Shown here: in pieces, positions 25,798-34,138 of the stretch
How the letters are laid out: the number at the start of each line of letters is the position of its first letter
How positions within the stretch are numbered: the stretch's first letter is position 1
NCBI GenBank assembly: GCA_951813325.1
Contig: OX638350.1
Coordinates: 1,165,029-1,229,028 of the forward strand
Source: an uncultured Acidimicrobiales bacterium
Lineage (GTDB): Bacteria; Actinomycetota; Acidimicrobiia; Acidimicrobiales; Bin134
Reading direction: 5' to 3'
Length of the DNA stretch: 64,000 nt
The notes under the pieces: generated by a model
The model's input: the letters and a program-made list of their open reading frames with translations, nothing else
Databases searched by the model: none
What the model was told of the DNA's origin: nothing
Position numbers and translations under genes: made by a program

Positions 25798-26978
25798 CGC
25801 TGGCTCCCGAGCGTGTCGGTGACCAGTGACTCATGCAGCTCGTCGAGCGCCCACGACACAGCCCCGAGGAATGTGGCGCGCCGCCCGAGAGTCGAGGCAG
25901 AGACTTCCACTGGTGGGGAGAGCCGCCGATGCAGATCGGCATTTACTGCTTCCACGAATACTTGGTTGGCGCCCACACCGCCGCCGAACACAATCCGCTC
26001 CGGGTCGATGATCAAGGACAGCTGCATGATGGCGGTCGCCATGGCCGCCGCCGCGGTCTCCAAGACACGCACAGCTGCCGGGTCGCCTTGAGCGGCTGCG
26101 TCGAATATCTCCGGGACATCGGCATTGCCGTGCAGCTCTGTCGGGTAGCCAGACTCCTCTGCCTGCCCGAATTGTTTGCGGATCGCCGGCGCCGATGAGA
26201 CGTCTTCCAGGATGAGGGGCGAATTGGTATCGGCGGGGGAGTCGTGGAGCACAAGCGATCCGACCTCTCCCGCTGCTCCAGTGCCGCCGCGGTACAGCTC
26301 TCCCCCCACGATGATGCCCATGCCTATCCCTGTGCCAATGGAGATCGCCGCGAAATTGGTTTGATCGATGTCCAGATCTGCCTCGGCTAGTGCAGCCAAG
26401 TTCACGTCGTTGTCTACGTGGACTTCTATGTCGAGCAGTTCTTCAAGCTTCGCTCGAACCCGAAGCCCCTCGAATCCTGGCAAGTTCAGGGCTTGTTCGA
26501 CGCTGTCGGTACCAGGGCGATAGATCCCGGGCACGCCGACACAGGCTGAACCCGCCTGCCCACCGACCTCCGACAGCATCAGGCGCGCCGTTTCAGCCAC
26601 CCGGTTGAGCGCCGTCTCGGCGTTCGGGCCGGTTTCCAACTCCTGTTCGGTGACCACTGTCCCCAAGAGGTTGGCCACGCCGACGATGATCTTGGTGGCG
26701 CCTATGTCAGCCGCCACCACGAATCCCGCCTCCGGCACGAACTCATAGAGCGCGGCCGGCCGCCCCACATTCCCAGATGTGGTCGGGGTGGAGGCCAGGC
26801 GAATCAGTCCTGAGGACTCCAGATCAGCCACCAGATTCGAAACGGTCGGTTTCGACAGCCCGGTGACTCGGGCGATGTCTGCCCGGGAGATTCCCTGCGG
26901 GGCGGCATCGAACATGGCGTCGACGATTCGCTGCCCATTTAGCAGTCGAAGCAGACGTGAATCGGAGGCCCCTCGCAC
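25794..26978 (-). CDS. ROK-family transcriptional regulator
   Basis: 394 residues from GTG 26978. N-terminal winged helix about 18-62 (ISRADIARVTGLSKPTVSNLVADL), followed by a ROK domain with the phosphate loop DIGATK (91-96), VDNDVN and SIGTGIGMGIIVGG. The cysteine motif CxCGxxGC that binds zinc in most ROK proteins is absent: after GEVGSLVLH the sequence has no cysteines. It is the first gene of the operon and very probably its own repressor, acting on the palindrome that overlaps the promoter 3 bp upstream, relieved by the imported sugar or its derivative. Confidence 0.88.
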   Translation of the reverse strand: MRGASDSRLLRLLNGQRIVDAMFDAAPQGISRADIARVTGLSKPTVSNLVADLESSGLIRLASTPTTSGNVGRPAALYEFVPEAGFVVAADIGATKIIVGVANLLGTVVTEQELETGPNAETALNRVAETARLMLSEVGGQAGSACVGVPGIYRPGTDSVEQALNLPGFEGLRVRAKLEELLDIEVHVDNDVNLAALAEADLDIDQTNFAAISIGTGIGMGIIVGGELYRGGTGAAGEVGSLVLHDSPADTNSPLILEDVSSAPAIRKQFGQAEESGYPTELHGNADVPEIFDAAAQGDPAAVRVLETAAAAMATAIMQLSLIIDPERIVFGGGVGANQVFVEAVNADLHRRLSPPVEVSASTLGRRATFLGAVSWALDELHESLVTDTLGSQR

Positions 26979-26981
26979 TAG

Positions 26982-27016
26982 TTTGTAAGCATAACTAACA
27001 AATAAGAAGACCGCAA
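26982..27016 (-). promoter_or_regulatory. promoter and ROK-type operator of the seven-gene operon
   Basis: On the minus strand a -35 TTGCGG (27011-27016) and a -10 TATGCT (26988-26993) are separated by 17 bp. The -10 ends nine bases before the GTG, so the transcript would be leaderless or nearly so, and no Shine-Dalgarno is visible. The -10 is embedded in an interrupted palindrome, TTTGTAAG-CATAA-CTAACAAA (26982-27002 on the + strand), with arms matching at 7 of 8 positions. This resembles XylR-type ROK operators built on TTTGTT/AACAAA. Autorepression is inferred. Confidence 0.6.
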
Positions 27017-27083
27017 TAGCCTTTGCGCTGGATTTTGGGCCCGAAACGGAGGGCAGTCGTGATTCCGCGCGGCCGATTGAGGG

Positions 27084-28103
27084 TCAGCAGAAAACGGGGG
27101 CGATGTGCTGGGCGAAGGTGCGCATCCAGGTTTCTTTGTCCTCCATGAACTGAGCCAACACCATTTTGTTAACACCCCGCTCAGACAGCTCGGCCAAGCG
27201 GTCGATGCAGTATTCGGGGGGGCCGGCGATGGTGCCCCGGCTGGCCAGGAATTGGGTGAGGCCGTGCTTGTCGGCCAGTCCGGCGTTCACGTTGGCACCG
27301 TCGGCGAAGGCGTGGTGGCGGCTGTCGTATTCGGCCATCATGGCGGCCAACCGGGGTTTGACGTCCTCGGGCAGGCCCTTGCCGTCCATGTGGAACCGGT
27401 ACACGTGGTTGGCGGTGCCCGCGATCAGGAACTTGATCTGTTCCAGGCCGGCCTCCTCTGACTCGGCGAACAGCAGGTTGGCGAACCACCACACCTCGAT
27501 CTCGTCGGGGTCCCGGCCCACCGAGCGGGCCCCGTCGGCGATGTTGCCCAGAACGATGTCGCCCACGTCGGCGGGCAGGCTGTTGGACAGGATCACCCCG
27601 TCGGCTATCTGCCCGGCCATGTGTTGGGTGCGGGGCCCTTCGGCGGCTATCCACACCGGGACGGGGGCCGGGCCCCAGCGCATGTGCAGGTTCTTGCCCT
27701 TCCAGTGGGCCTCCTGGCGGTTGCTGAGTGCTTTGATCGCCACGGTGTAGTCCCGGAGGCAGTCCACTGTCGCCGGCCGCTCGCCGATGTTGAGCAGTGC
27801 GCTGTCGCCCGAGGCGATGCCGTAGCGGAACCGTCCTCCGGAAATCTGTTGGAGCGCCATGGCGGTGGATGCCGCCGCCGCCGGGTGGCGGGTGACGGGG
27901 TTGGTGACGGTGGTGGCCAACAGCGCATGGTCGGTGTTGCGGGCGGCCTCGGTGAGGGTGATGAACGGATCGGCCCACAGCGACTGGGAGTCGCCGGCCA
28001 CGACCATGGAGAAACCGCAATCCTCCACCTGGCGGGCCCATGTCCCGTAGGTCGACAGGTCCTCGGGGACCTTTCCGGTTCCGAATGCGATGGAGGCGCT
28101 CAT
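27084..28103 (-). CDS. LLM-class (F420-type) oxidoreductase
   Basis: 339 residues. Luciferase-like barrel elements: WARQVEDCGFSMVVAGDSQSL, TTVTNPVTRHPAAAASTAMALQQISGGRFRYGIASGDSA, VPVWIAAEGPRTQHMAGQIADGVIL. This pattern is close to the F420-dependent methylene-H4MPT-reductase-like LLM group common in actinobacteria. Substrate is unknown. It diverges from the broken acyl-CoA ligase gene, which may once have been its partner. Confidence 0.86.
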   Translation of the reverse strand: MSASIAFGTGKVPEDLSTYGTWARQVEDCGFSMVVAGDSQSLWADPFITLTEAARNTDHALLATTVTNPVTRHPAAAASTAMALQQISGGRFRYGIASGDSALLNIGERPATVDCLRDYTVAIKALSNRQEAHWKGKNLHMRWGPAPVPVWIAAEGPRTQHMAGQIADGVILSNSLPADVGDIVLGNIADGARSVGRDPDEIEVWWFANLLFAESEEAGLEQIKFLIAGTANHVYRFHMDGKGLPEDVKPRLAAMMAEYDSRHHAFADGANVNAGLADKHGLTQFLASRGTIAGPPEYCIDRLAELSERGVNKMVLAQFMEDKETWMRTFAQHIAPVFC

Positions 28104-28160
28104 GGCCCGAGGATAGAGGTCGCTCGCGATACCCGCAGGCCGATCGCTAGCATCACGCCG

Positions 28161-29295
28161 GTGCCGGAAGCCTGCCCGATCGACTCAAGTCAGCTCCGAT
28201 CGCTGAGCGCGCAGTTGGATCGGGCCGTGGCCGCGGTGCCTGACAAAACCGCGATTGTGGGGGCCAGCAGCCGGCTGACGTATAGGGAACTGGCCGATGA
28301 GGTCTCGAAGGCGGCGACGGCGTTGGACGGGCTTGGGATCCGAGCTGGCGATCGAGTGGCGGTGTCCCTTCCCAACGACATCGACGTCGTGGTGGCGCTC
28401 TTGGGCCCGGGGAGCGGTGTTCGTCGGGGTCCACACGGTATTGGCTCCACCTGAGAAGCGATATCTGATCGACGACTGCCAACCCTCGTTGTATCTGACC
28501 ACCGATTTCTCAGAGGGTGCGGGCGCCCCCCAGGTCATTGGACTGGACCATTGGCGATCGCGGGTAACCAGTGCCGATCCACTAGACCCATTTCCCGAGG
28601 TAGACCCGCTGGCGGTGGCAGCCATCGCCTATACCTCCGGCACCACCGGCAATCCCAAAGGCGTGATGCACAGCCAGCACAATGCCCTATTGCCGGGGGC
28701 GGTGGCCGTGGCCCGGGGCAGCTACGACGCCGATGACATTTTCCTGTGCGTCCAGCCGCCGACGATTCTGAATCTTCAGGTGCTCAACCCACTGACCACA
28801 ATCCAGGCTCACGCCACATGCGTCATTGCCGATCGCCACGACCCGGTGTCGCTGGCCCGCTGGATCAAGCAGGAAGGTGTCACTCACTTCGCGGTGGTGC
28901 CCACGGTGGCTTACGACCTGCTGACCCATCCCGATGTTCATCCCCATGATCTGGCCACACTCACCAAGCCCCGAGTGGGGGGCGCGGGGATGCCGGAACC
29001 GGTCAAGCTCTTGTTCGAGGAGCGGTTCGGAGCCAAACCCGCCACCAGCTATGCCCTCACGGAGGGGCCGACGCTGGTGGCTCGCCAAGACCTCGACCGG
29101 CCGATCGTCGAGGGGGTTGCGGGCGGTCCCTGCCCCACATCGAGGTGCAGGTGCTCGACGACGATGACCGGCCCGTGCCGACTCAATCTGGCCTCGTTCA
29201 AGGTTCCCAGCGAGGTGTGGTTCGTGGAAGCCTTTCCCCGGAGCCCTCTGGGCAAGATCGCCCGGTCCCAAGTACTGGCAATGGCCAAGGGCTAG
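28161..29295 (+). pseudogene. acyl-CoA ligase (AMP-binding), broken by two frameshifts and an internal deletion
   Basis: An ANL-superfamily ligase starting near GTG 28161 (VPEACPIDSSQLRS). The N-terminal part reads in one frame to DVVVALLG, then the next conserved stretch RGAVFVGVHTVL is in another frame: a shift near 28403-28410. The P-loop YTSGTTGNPKG and the ALTEGPTL region are intact. Near 29128 the frame is lost again (PHIEVQVLDDDDRPVP continues in a shifted frame), and at about 29180-29195 the sequence jumps straight to LASFKVPSEVWFVEAFPRSPLGKI. About 100 codons covering the GWFxTGD hinge are missing. It cannot make an active ligase. Confidence 0.85.
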
Positions 29296-29311
29296 GAGTG
29301 CGGAGGTACAG

Positions 29312-29839
29312 ATGAGCGATGAGCAATCACCCGAGCCGGGGGCAGCCGACTATGAGGATGTAACGGGATGGTGGCTGGACACCGACGCGGAGGAAGCCAT
29401 GCTGGCGGCTCAGACGGAGTGCACCTTTATCTGGACCAACAAAGAAGGGTGGCCGGTGGGGGTGATTATGAGCTTCATCTGGCGCCAGGGGCGCTTCTGG
29501 CTCACGGCCAGCGGCCAACGGGCCCGCATTGCCGCGGTTCGCCGGGATCCCCGGGTGTGCGTGGTGGTGACCAGCACCGGCGCCGCTGGGGTGCCCCGCA
29601 GACAGACGGTGACCTACAAGGGCATCTGCCGCCTCCACGATGACGACGAGACCAAGGCCTGGTTCTATCCCGATCTGGCTGCCGCGCTGCATCCCGACGA
29701 GGAGATGCAGCGACACTTCACCCGGTTCTTGGACACACCTCGCAGAGTGGTACTCGAGGTGGAGCCCACCCAGCGCATCTCCTTCGACGGCACCAAGCAG
29801 ACGGCCGATACCGCGGCGTGGATCGACGACAATCGCTGA
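29312..29839 (+). CDS. pyridoxamine-5-phosphate-oxidase-like split-barrel flavoprotein (FDOR type)
   Basis: 175 residues with a split beta-barrel pattern: a strand ECTFIWTNKEGWPVGVIMSFIWRQ, then FWLTASGQRARIAAVRRDPRVCVVV. This is the FMN/F420/heme-binding half-barrel of the flavin/deazaflavin oxidoreductase superfamily. Which cofactor is used is not evident. ATG at 29312 follows the ligase remnant by 16 bp, with GGAGG before it. The gene appears intact despite decaying neighbours on both sides. Confidence 0.78.
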   Translation: MSDEQSPEPGAADYEDVTGWWLDTDAEEAMLAAQTECTFIWTNKEGWPVGVIMSFIWRQGRFWLTASGQRARIAAVRRDPRVCVVVTSTGAAGVPRRQTVTYKGICRLHDDDETKAWFYPDLAAALHPDEEMQRHFTRFLDTPRRVVLEVEPTQRISFDGTKQTADTAAWIDDNR

Positions 29840-29959
29840 CCGCCAACAGCAGAGCCTCTCTGTGATTGGTCGACCAGACCGTATTCCCACGAGCGGATCG
29901 AGGCCAGAGAGCGACTCATCGAAGAACAACCCTTCACGATCTACAACCAAGGCGCGGGC

Positions 29960-30698
29960 CAGGCCGCCCCGCTGCCGCCCCGCTGCTGAGTTGCTGGTGG
30001 CCACAGAGATGACCAAGCAGGAAGGCGTGTCATCGCTGACCCTCGACAAGGGTGGCGGCCCGAGATGGGGTGGGCAAAGGGAGCTTGCTCCATCAATTCG
30101 GCTCCAAGGACGCGCTGATCATCGGGCTGCTCAACCAACTGATGGGGATGCTTGGCGATGAGCTCAACGTGCTTGCCGAAGGCTTTGAGACCAGCCCTGC
30201 GGCCTTCGCGCTGTCCTACCTCGACTATGTGCGGGAGCCAAGCAAAACGGCTATCGGTACCGCGGCGTCGATTCTGGCCGCCGCGGTGGACAGTGATCTA
30301 TTGGACAGTACCCGGGCAACTTTCGAATGCTAGTGGTGTGTCGTGGGTTTATTCGCGCGTGTCCTGCTAGGCATCGACGCCCCTCGCGGCGTTGCCCCTC
30401 CTTGCCGTACGCTGGAAGTATGGCTGCGTCGGTGCGCCTTGCGAGGAACGCCGCTGCCGTCGCAATCCACGGCGCTAAACCCACGACACACCACTAGCGA
30501 GAACGCCTGCTGCACCACGACGGAATCGATGGGGTGGAAGCGCTGCTGGCCCGAGTCGTCGGAGACGGGTTCTGGCTCATCGACTTGTTCGGATTGGCTC
30601 CCCCTAGCGAGGAGGAGCGCGGCAAGGTACTCCACCTGGTCTCGAACATGATTGCCGATCATGGAGCGGCTCAGGACTCGCTCGGTTCGGAGGAATAG
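29960..30698 (+). pseudogene. TetR-family regulator, frameshifted and split by a MITE
   Basis: Three pieces read as one TetR protein. Piece 1 (AELLVATEMTKQEGVSSLTLDK) is the start of the helix-turn-helix domain. A one-base insertion in a G run near 30050 shifts the frame to piece 2 (VAARDGVGKGSLLHQFGSKDAL ... ILAAAVDSDLLDSTRATFE). This stops at a TAG formed by the MITE end at 30331. After the 166-bp element, piece 3 (RERLLHHDGIDGVEALL ... [15 protein letters not shown]) completes the ligand domain and stops at 30698, overlapping the GMC gene tail to tail. The exact original start is uncertain. Confidence 0.85.
30331..30496 (+). mobile_element. 166-bp MITE, copy 1, inserted in the TetR gene
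   Basis: A short non-autonomous element with perfect 21-bp terminal inverted repeats that begin TAGTGGTGTGTCGTGGG. Both ends read CTAG when one flanking base is included, so the target duplication could be TA or CTAG. A second copy at 45438-45603 differs at one base (T here, C there, near 30411). It carries no transposase; the short minus-strand reading frame through it is not supported as a gene. Ends with a TA/CTAG-type target suggest mobilisation by a full-length relative elsewhere in the genome. Confidence 0.88.
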
Positions 30699-32326
30699 AC
30701 CGGGGCATCCTGAGGGGGAAGCGGCTCGTTGTCCAGAATGAGATCGGCCGCCTTCTCAGCGATCATCATCACCGGGGCATAGATATTGCCGTTGGTGACA
30801 GTGGGCATCACCGAGGCGTCCACCACCATGAGTCCCTCGGTTCCGTGCACCAGCATTGTCTTGGGATGCACAACCGAGTGCTCATCGGTCCCCATTCGGG
30901 CCGTTCCCGCGGGATGCAATGCGGTCTCGGCGTCGCGGGCCACCCAGTCCATGATCTCCTGGTCAGCGGTGACTTCGGGACCGGGCGACAGCTCGCCCGC
31001 GTTGTAGGGGGCAAACGCGGGCTGGTTCATGATGTCGCGGGTCACTCGGATCGTCTCGACCCATTCGCGGCGGTCTTGCTCGGTGGAGAGGTAGTTGAAC
31101 TGGATCGCTGGCTTCACGTTGGGGTCGCGCGACTTGATTCTGAGCCAGCCCCGGGCGTCCGAGTACATGGGGCCGACGTGAACTTGGTAGCCGTGCTCGC
31201 TGCTTGGCGACGACCCGTCGTAGCGGATGGCCAGCGGCAGAAAGTGGAACATGAGGTTGGGGTAGGCTTCGTTGGGGTTGGAGCGCACGAAGCCGCCGCC
31301 CTCGAAGTGGTTGGTGGCCCCGGGTCCCTTACGGGCCAGCCATTGCAGGCCGATCCAGGGCCGGCGCCATAGCTTGAGGGCGGGTTGCATGGACACCGGA
31401 CGGTTGGAGGCGTACTGGATGTACACTTCCAGGTGGTCCTGGAGGTTCTCGCCGACGCCGCTCAGATCGGCTGCCACCGGGATGTCCAGCGACTCAGAGA
31501 GGCTGGCCGGACCGACTCCGGAGAGTTGCAGCAGCTGGGCCGACCCGAACGCCCCGGCGCACAGGACGATGTTCGCGCCTCGGGCGACCTGCGTCCGCCC
31601 CCGTCGGCGGTACTCCACCCCCATCGCACGGTTTCCCTCGAACAGCACCCGGCTGATGAGGGCGCCGGTCTCGACCTCGAGATTCTCGCGGGCCATCACC
31701 GGGTGCAGGTAGGCTTGCGACGCTGAGAGCCGCCGTCCTCGGTGGATGTTGCGGTCGAAGGCCGCGAACCCTTCTTGACGAAACCCGTTGACGTCGTCGG
31801 TCAGCTCGTACCCGGCTTCCTGCACTGCCTCGAAGAAAGCGTTGAACAAGGGGCTGTCGGCTGGCCCCCGCTCCAGCACCAGCGGGCCATTGCCGCCCCG
31901 CCACTGGTCGGCGCCGGCCAGACAGGTCTCCATGCGCTTGAAATACGGTAGGCAGTGGCGGTAGTCCCACGCTTTCATTCCGGGCTCGACGGCCCACTTG
32001 TCATAGTCAGCCGGGTTGCCCCGCTGGAAGATCATGCCGTTGATGGAGCTGGAGCCGCCGAGCACCTTGCCCCGGGCGTGGTACACCCTTCGACCGCCCA
32101 TATGGGGTTCGGGATCGGTCTGGTATTTCCAGTCGTAGAAGCGGCTGCCGATGGGAAACGCCAGGGCCGCAGGCATGTGGATCAGCACATCCCACTTGTA
32201 ATCTCGTCGCCCTGCCTCCAACACCAGAACCCTGTTGTCGGCATCCGCGCTCAGGCGGTTGGCCAACGCGCAGCCAGCAGATCCCCCGCCCACGACAATG
32301 AAGTCGTACCAAGACCGCTCCTCCAT
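30671..32326 (-). CDS. GMC-family FAD oxidoreductase, choline dehydrogenase-like
   Basis: 551 residues from ATG 32326. FAD-binding GGGSAG (13-18) in the N-terminal Rossmann fold, the GMC signatures [19 protein letters not shown] and [15 protein letters not shown], and a C-terminal active site with HPAGTARMG and [11 protein letters not shown]. The pattern [27 protein letters not shown] is very close to BetA choline dehydrogenase, but many environmental GMC enzymes share it and oxidise other alcohols. No betaine aldehyde dehydrogenase or choline transporter is nearby, so the substrate is open. A longer in-frame start was rejected because it adds a non-homologous stretch. Confidence 0.87.
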   Translation of the reverse strand: MEERSWYDFIVVGGGSAGCALANRLSADADNRVLVLEAGRRDYKWDVLIHMPAALAFPIGSRFYDWKYQTDPEPHMGGRRVYHARGKVLGGSSSINGMIFQRGNPADYDKWAVEPGMKAWDYRHCLPYFKRMETCLAGADQWRGGNGPLVLERGPADSPLFNAFFEAVQEAGYELTDDVNGFRQEGFAAFDRNIHRGRRLSASQAYLHPVMARENLEVETGALISRVLFEGNRAMGVEYRRRGRTQVARGANIVLCAGAFGSAQLLQLSGVGPASLSESLDIPVAADLSGVGENLQDHLEVYIQYASNRPVSMQPALKLWRRPWIGLQWLARKGPGATNHFEGGGFVRSNPNEAYPNLMFHFLPLAIRYDGSSPSSEHGYQVHVGPMYSDARGWLRIKSRDPNVKPAIQFNYLSTEQDRREWVETIRVTRDIMNQPAFAPYNAGELSPGPEVTADQEIMDWVARDAETALHPAGTARMGTDEHSVVHPKTMLVHGTEGLMVVDASVMPTVTNGNIYAPVMMIAEKAADLILDNEPLPPQDAPVYSSEPSES

Positions 32327-32496
32327 GGCAGAAAGAGTATCGGCAGCGACGGATCGAGTTCGCCACCACAGCGAGTTGGACTGCATTGCACGAAAGCCCA
32401 TCGTCTTGTCGTGGGCGAGGGGATCTTCGGCAAGGTGGCGGGGCTGGGACGGCGTGAGGCAGGATGGATGGCAGGACTACGACAGGGGAGAAGCCG

Positions 32497-32862
32497 ATGA
32501 GCGATGCTGATGCGGTGGTACGGGAGTTCTGCGAGGCGTGGGGCAGGGGGGACGCGGACGAGATCGCGTCCTACTTTGCTGAGGACGCCGTGTACCACAA
32601 CGTGCCGATGGAGCCGCTGGTGGGCAAGGCGGCCATCAAGGAGTTCTTGGAGGGCTTCTTCAGCGGGTTCGGGGCCGTAGTGTTCGAGACCCATCTCCAG
32701 GTGGTGTCGGGCAACGTGGTGATGAACGAGCGGACCGACACCATCCAGCTTCCCGACGGGCCTGTAGACCTGCCGGTGTGCGGAGTGTTCGACCTGGACG
32801 ACCACGGCAAGATCACCCGCTGGTCCGACTACTTCGACGCCGCCAAGCTCACCGGCGGCTGA
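32497..32862 (+). CDS. limonene-1,2-epoxide hydrolase-like enzyme
   Basis: 121 residues, SnoaL/NTF2-like fold. The start ATG 32497 follows GGGGAGAAGCC. All six active-site residues of limonene epoxide hydrolase can be placed: Y33 and N35 (AVYHNVP), R79 and D81 (NERTD), W109 and D111 (RWSDYFD). This supports one-step epoxide hydrolysis by the Arg-Asp-Asp mechanism rather than a generic SnoaL ketosteroid-isomerase role. The substrate is unknown. It diverges from the GMC oxidoreductase and may act in the same hydrophobic-compound pathway. Confidence 0.8.
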   Translation: MSDADAVVREFCEAWGRGDADEIASYFAEDAVYHNVPMEPLVGKAAIKEFLEGFFSGFGAVVFETHLQVVSGNVVMNERTDTIQLPDGPVDLPVCGVFDLDDHGKITRWSDYFDAAKLTGG

Positions 32863-32870
32863 GGTTGGCG

Positions 32871-34058
32871 CTATTTGGCCGAATCGTCTGGTTCAGCCGC
32901 TTCGACTGAAGAGGCCTCTTGTGACGCGGCCTGCTCCGGGCTGAGATCGTCAGTATCGGGGTCAGGGCCGGGGCCGTCGAGTAGGCGCAGGGCGGCATCC
33001 AGGTAATTGTCGGCAGCCTGGGTCATGCGGATGAGGCCATAAGTGTCAAGCACACTCCGTTTCAGCTCATCGGGCCCGATTCGGGGTGCCCGAGCCTGGA
33101 TCAGCCCAGTGACCGCCGGCCGGTAGTACGGGTCGGGGCCTTCGGTCAGCAGGCGGCGGTTGCGTCCCATCAACGCGGCGATCTCATTGAGCGGCACCTC
33201 ATAGAGATCGCGGTCACCCAGCTTCCGCACCATCACCGGCGGAATATCCCGGCGGCGGGCCACCTGCTGGGTCGAGTCGCCCAGTTCGATCTCGTCGACC
33301 TTCAAGTCGCCCCGCCGAGCCAGGCGGCCGAGAGCCAGCTCCAGCGGCTCACGGGCCCGCTGGGTCACCTTCACCGAGCCCGCTCCCTTGATGAACAGCC
33401 GAAACGCCCGGTCAGCGAGGATCGGCCCTTCGGCAGTGATTATCTCGAACAGATGGGCAGCCACATCGGCCGTCCGGGCCGTGCGCGGATCGGGCAGCCC
33501 TGCCCCGCTCCACGCTGCGTAGGCGACAGGCTCGCCCAAGTCTTCCGCCGGCGCTGCCATTGAAGCCACCGCGCTCGTTGGCAGGTTGTCGCCGCTTTCT
33601 CTTCTCACCGGTCGAGCCCCGGGCCGACGCTCCAGCCACTGGTAGGGATCGACGGGCACGTCGAATCCCAACGGGTGGAAGAGCTCGTGGCCGTCGGGGG
33701 CCGCTAGCACTACCCGCTCCACTTCGGCCAGAGCCGGATGCTCGCAAGCCGCCGACACCAAAGCCTGCCCTAGCCCCAACCCTCGATGGTCTTCCCGCAC
33801 ATACAGATCGCACAGCCACCCGAACGTAACCCAGTCGCTCACCACCCGCACCGCCCCCACCATCGCCCCCTCTGGCTCATACAAGCCCAGCACTACGCTG
33901 CGAGCCACTGCCACGGCGGTGGCTTCCGGACTGCGCTCCCGAACCCCGCCCGCCTCGCTCTCTATGAACTCGCAGAACGCTCCCATATCAAAGCGCCCAA
34001 GGTCATCAGAGATCACATGCCGCCCCGAAGACCGCTCAAAGTTCCCGTCATCTGACAT
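32871..34058 (-). CDS. GNAT acetyltransferase fused to a winged-helix-like C-terminal region
   Basis: 395 residues from ATG 34058. Residues about 25-130 form a GNAT domain: AMVGAVRVVSDWVTFGWLCDLYVREDHRGLGLGQALVSAACEH has the acetyl-CoA loop R-G-L-G-L-G, and ELFHPLGF closes the fold. From about 205 a second region (ITAEGPILADRAFRLFIKGAG ... QRAREPLELALGRLARRGDLKVDE) resembles the winged-helix DUF3320-type segment found at the end of some helicases. The last 50 residues are acidic and low complexity. I know of no named family with this pair; one possibility is an acetyltransferase that binds nucleic acid or a DNA-binding protein. Confidence 0.65.
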   Translation of the reverse strand: MSDDGNFERSSGRHVISDDLGRFDMGAFCEFIESEAGGVRERSPEATAVAVARSVVLGLYEPEGAMVGAVRVVSDWVTFGWLCDLYVREDHRGLGLGQALVSAACEHPALAEVERVVLAAPDGHELFHPLGFDVPVDPYQWLERRPGARPVRRESGDNLPTSAVASMAAPAEDLGEPVAYAAWSGAGLPDPRTARTADVAAHLFEIITAEGPILADRAFRLFIKGAGSVKVTQRAREPLELALGRLARRGDLKVDEIELGDSTQQVARRRDIPPVMVRKLGDRDLYEVPLNEIAALMGRNRRLLTEGPDPYYRPAVTGLIQARAPRIGPDELKRSVLDTYGLIRMTQAADNYLDAALRLLDGPGPDPDTDDLSPEQAASQEASSVEAAEPDDSAK

Positions 34059-34138
34059 GACAGCTGAGCCTACCGCTGGTTTCCGCGGTGCCTCTATCCC
34101 GGTGGGCCTTGAGCGTTGGCGTTGGGGAACGGTTGTGA

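Noticed and set aside
30251..30484. Short minus-strand frame through the MITE, repeated at 45355-45591 with the same first 50 residues
   Set aside because: The shared part lies wholly inside the 166-bp element and the rest differs with the flank. No ribosome site or transposase motif; repetition reflects the DNA repeat.
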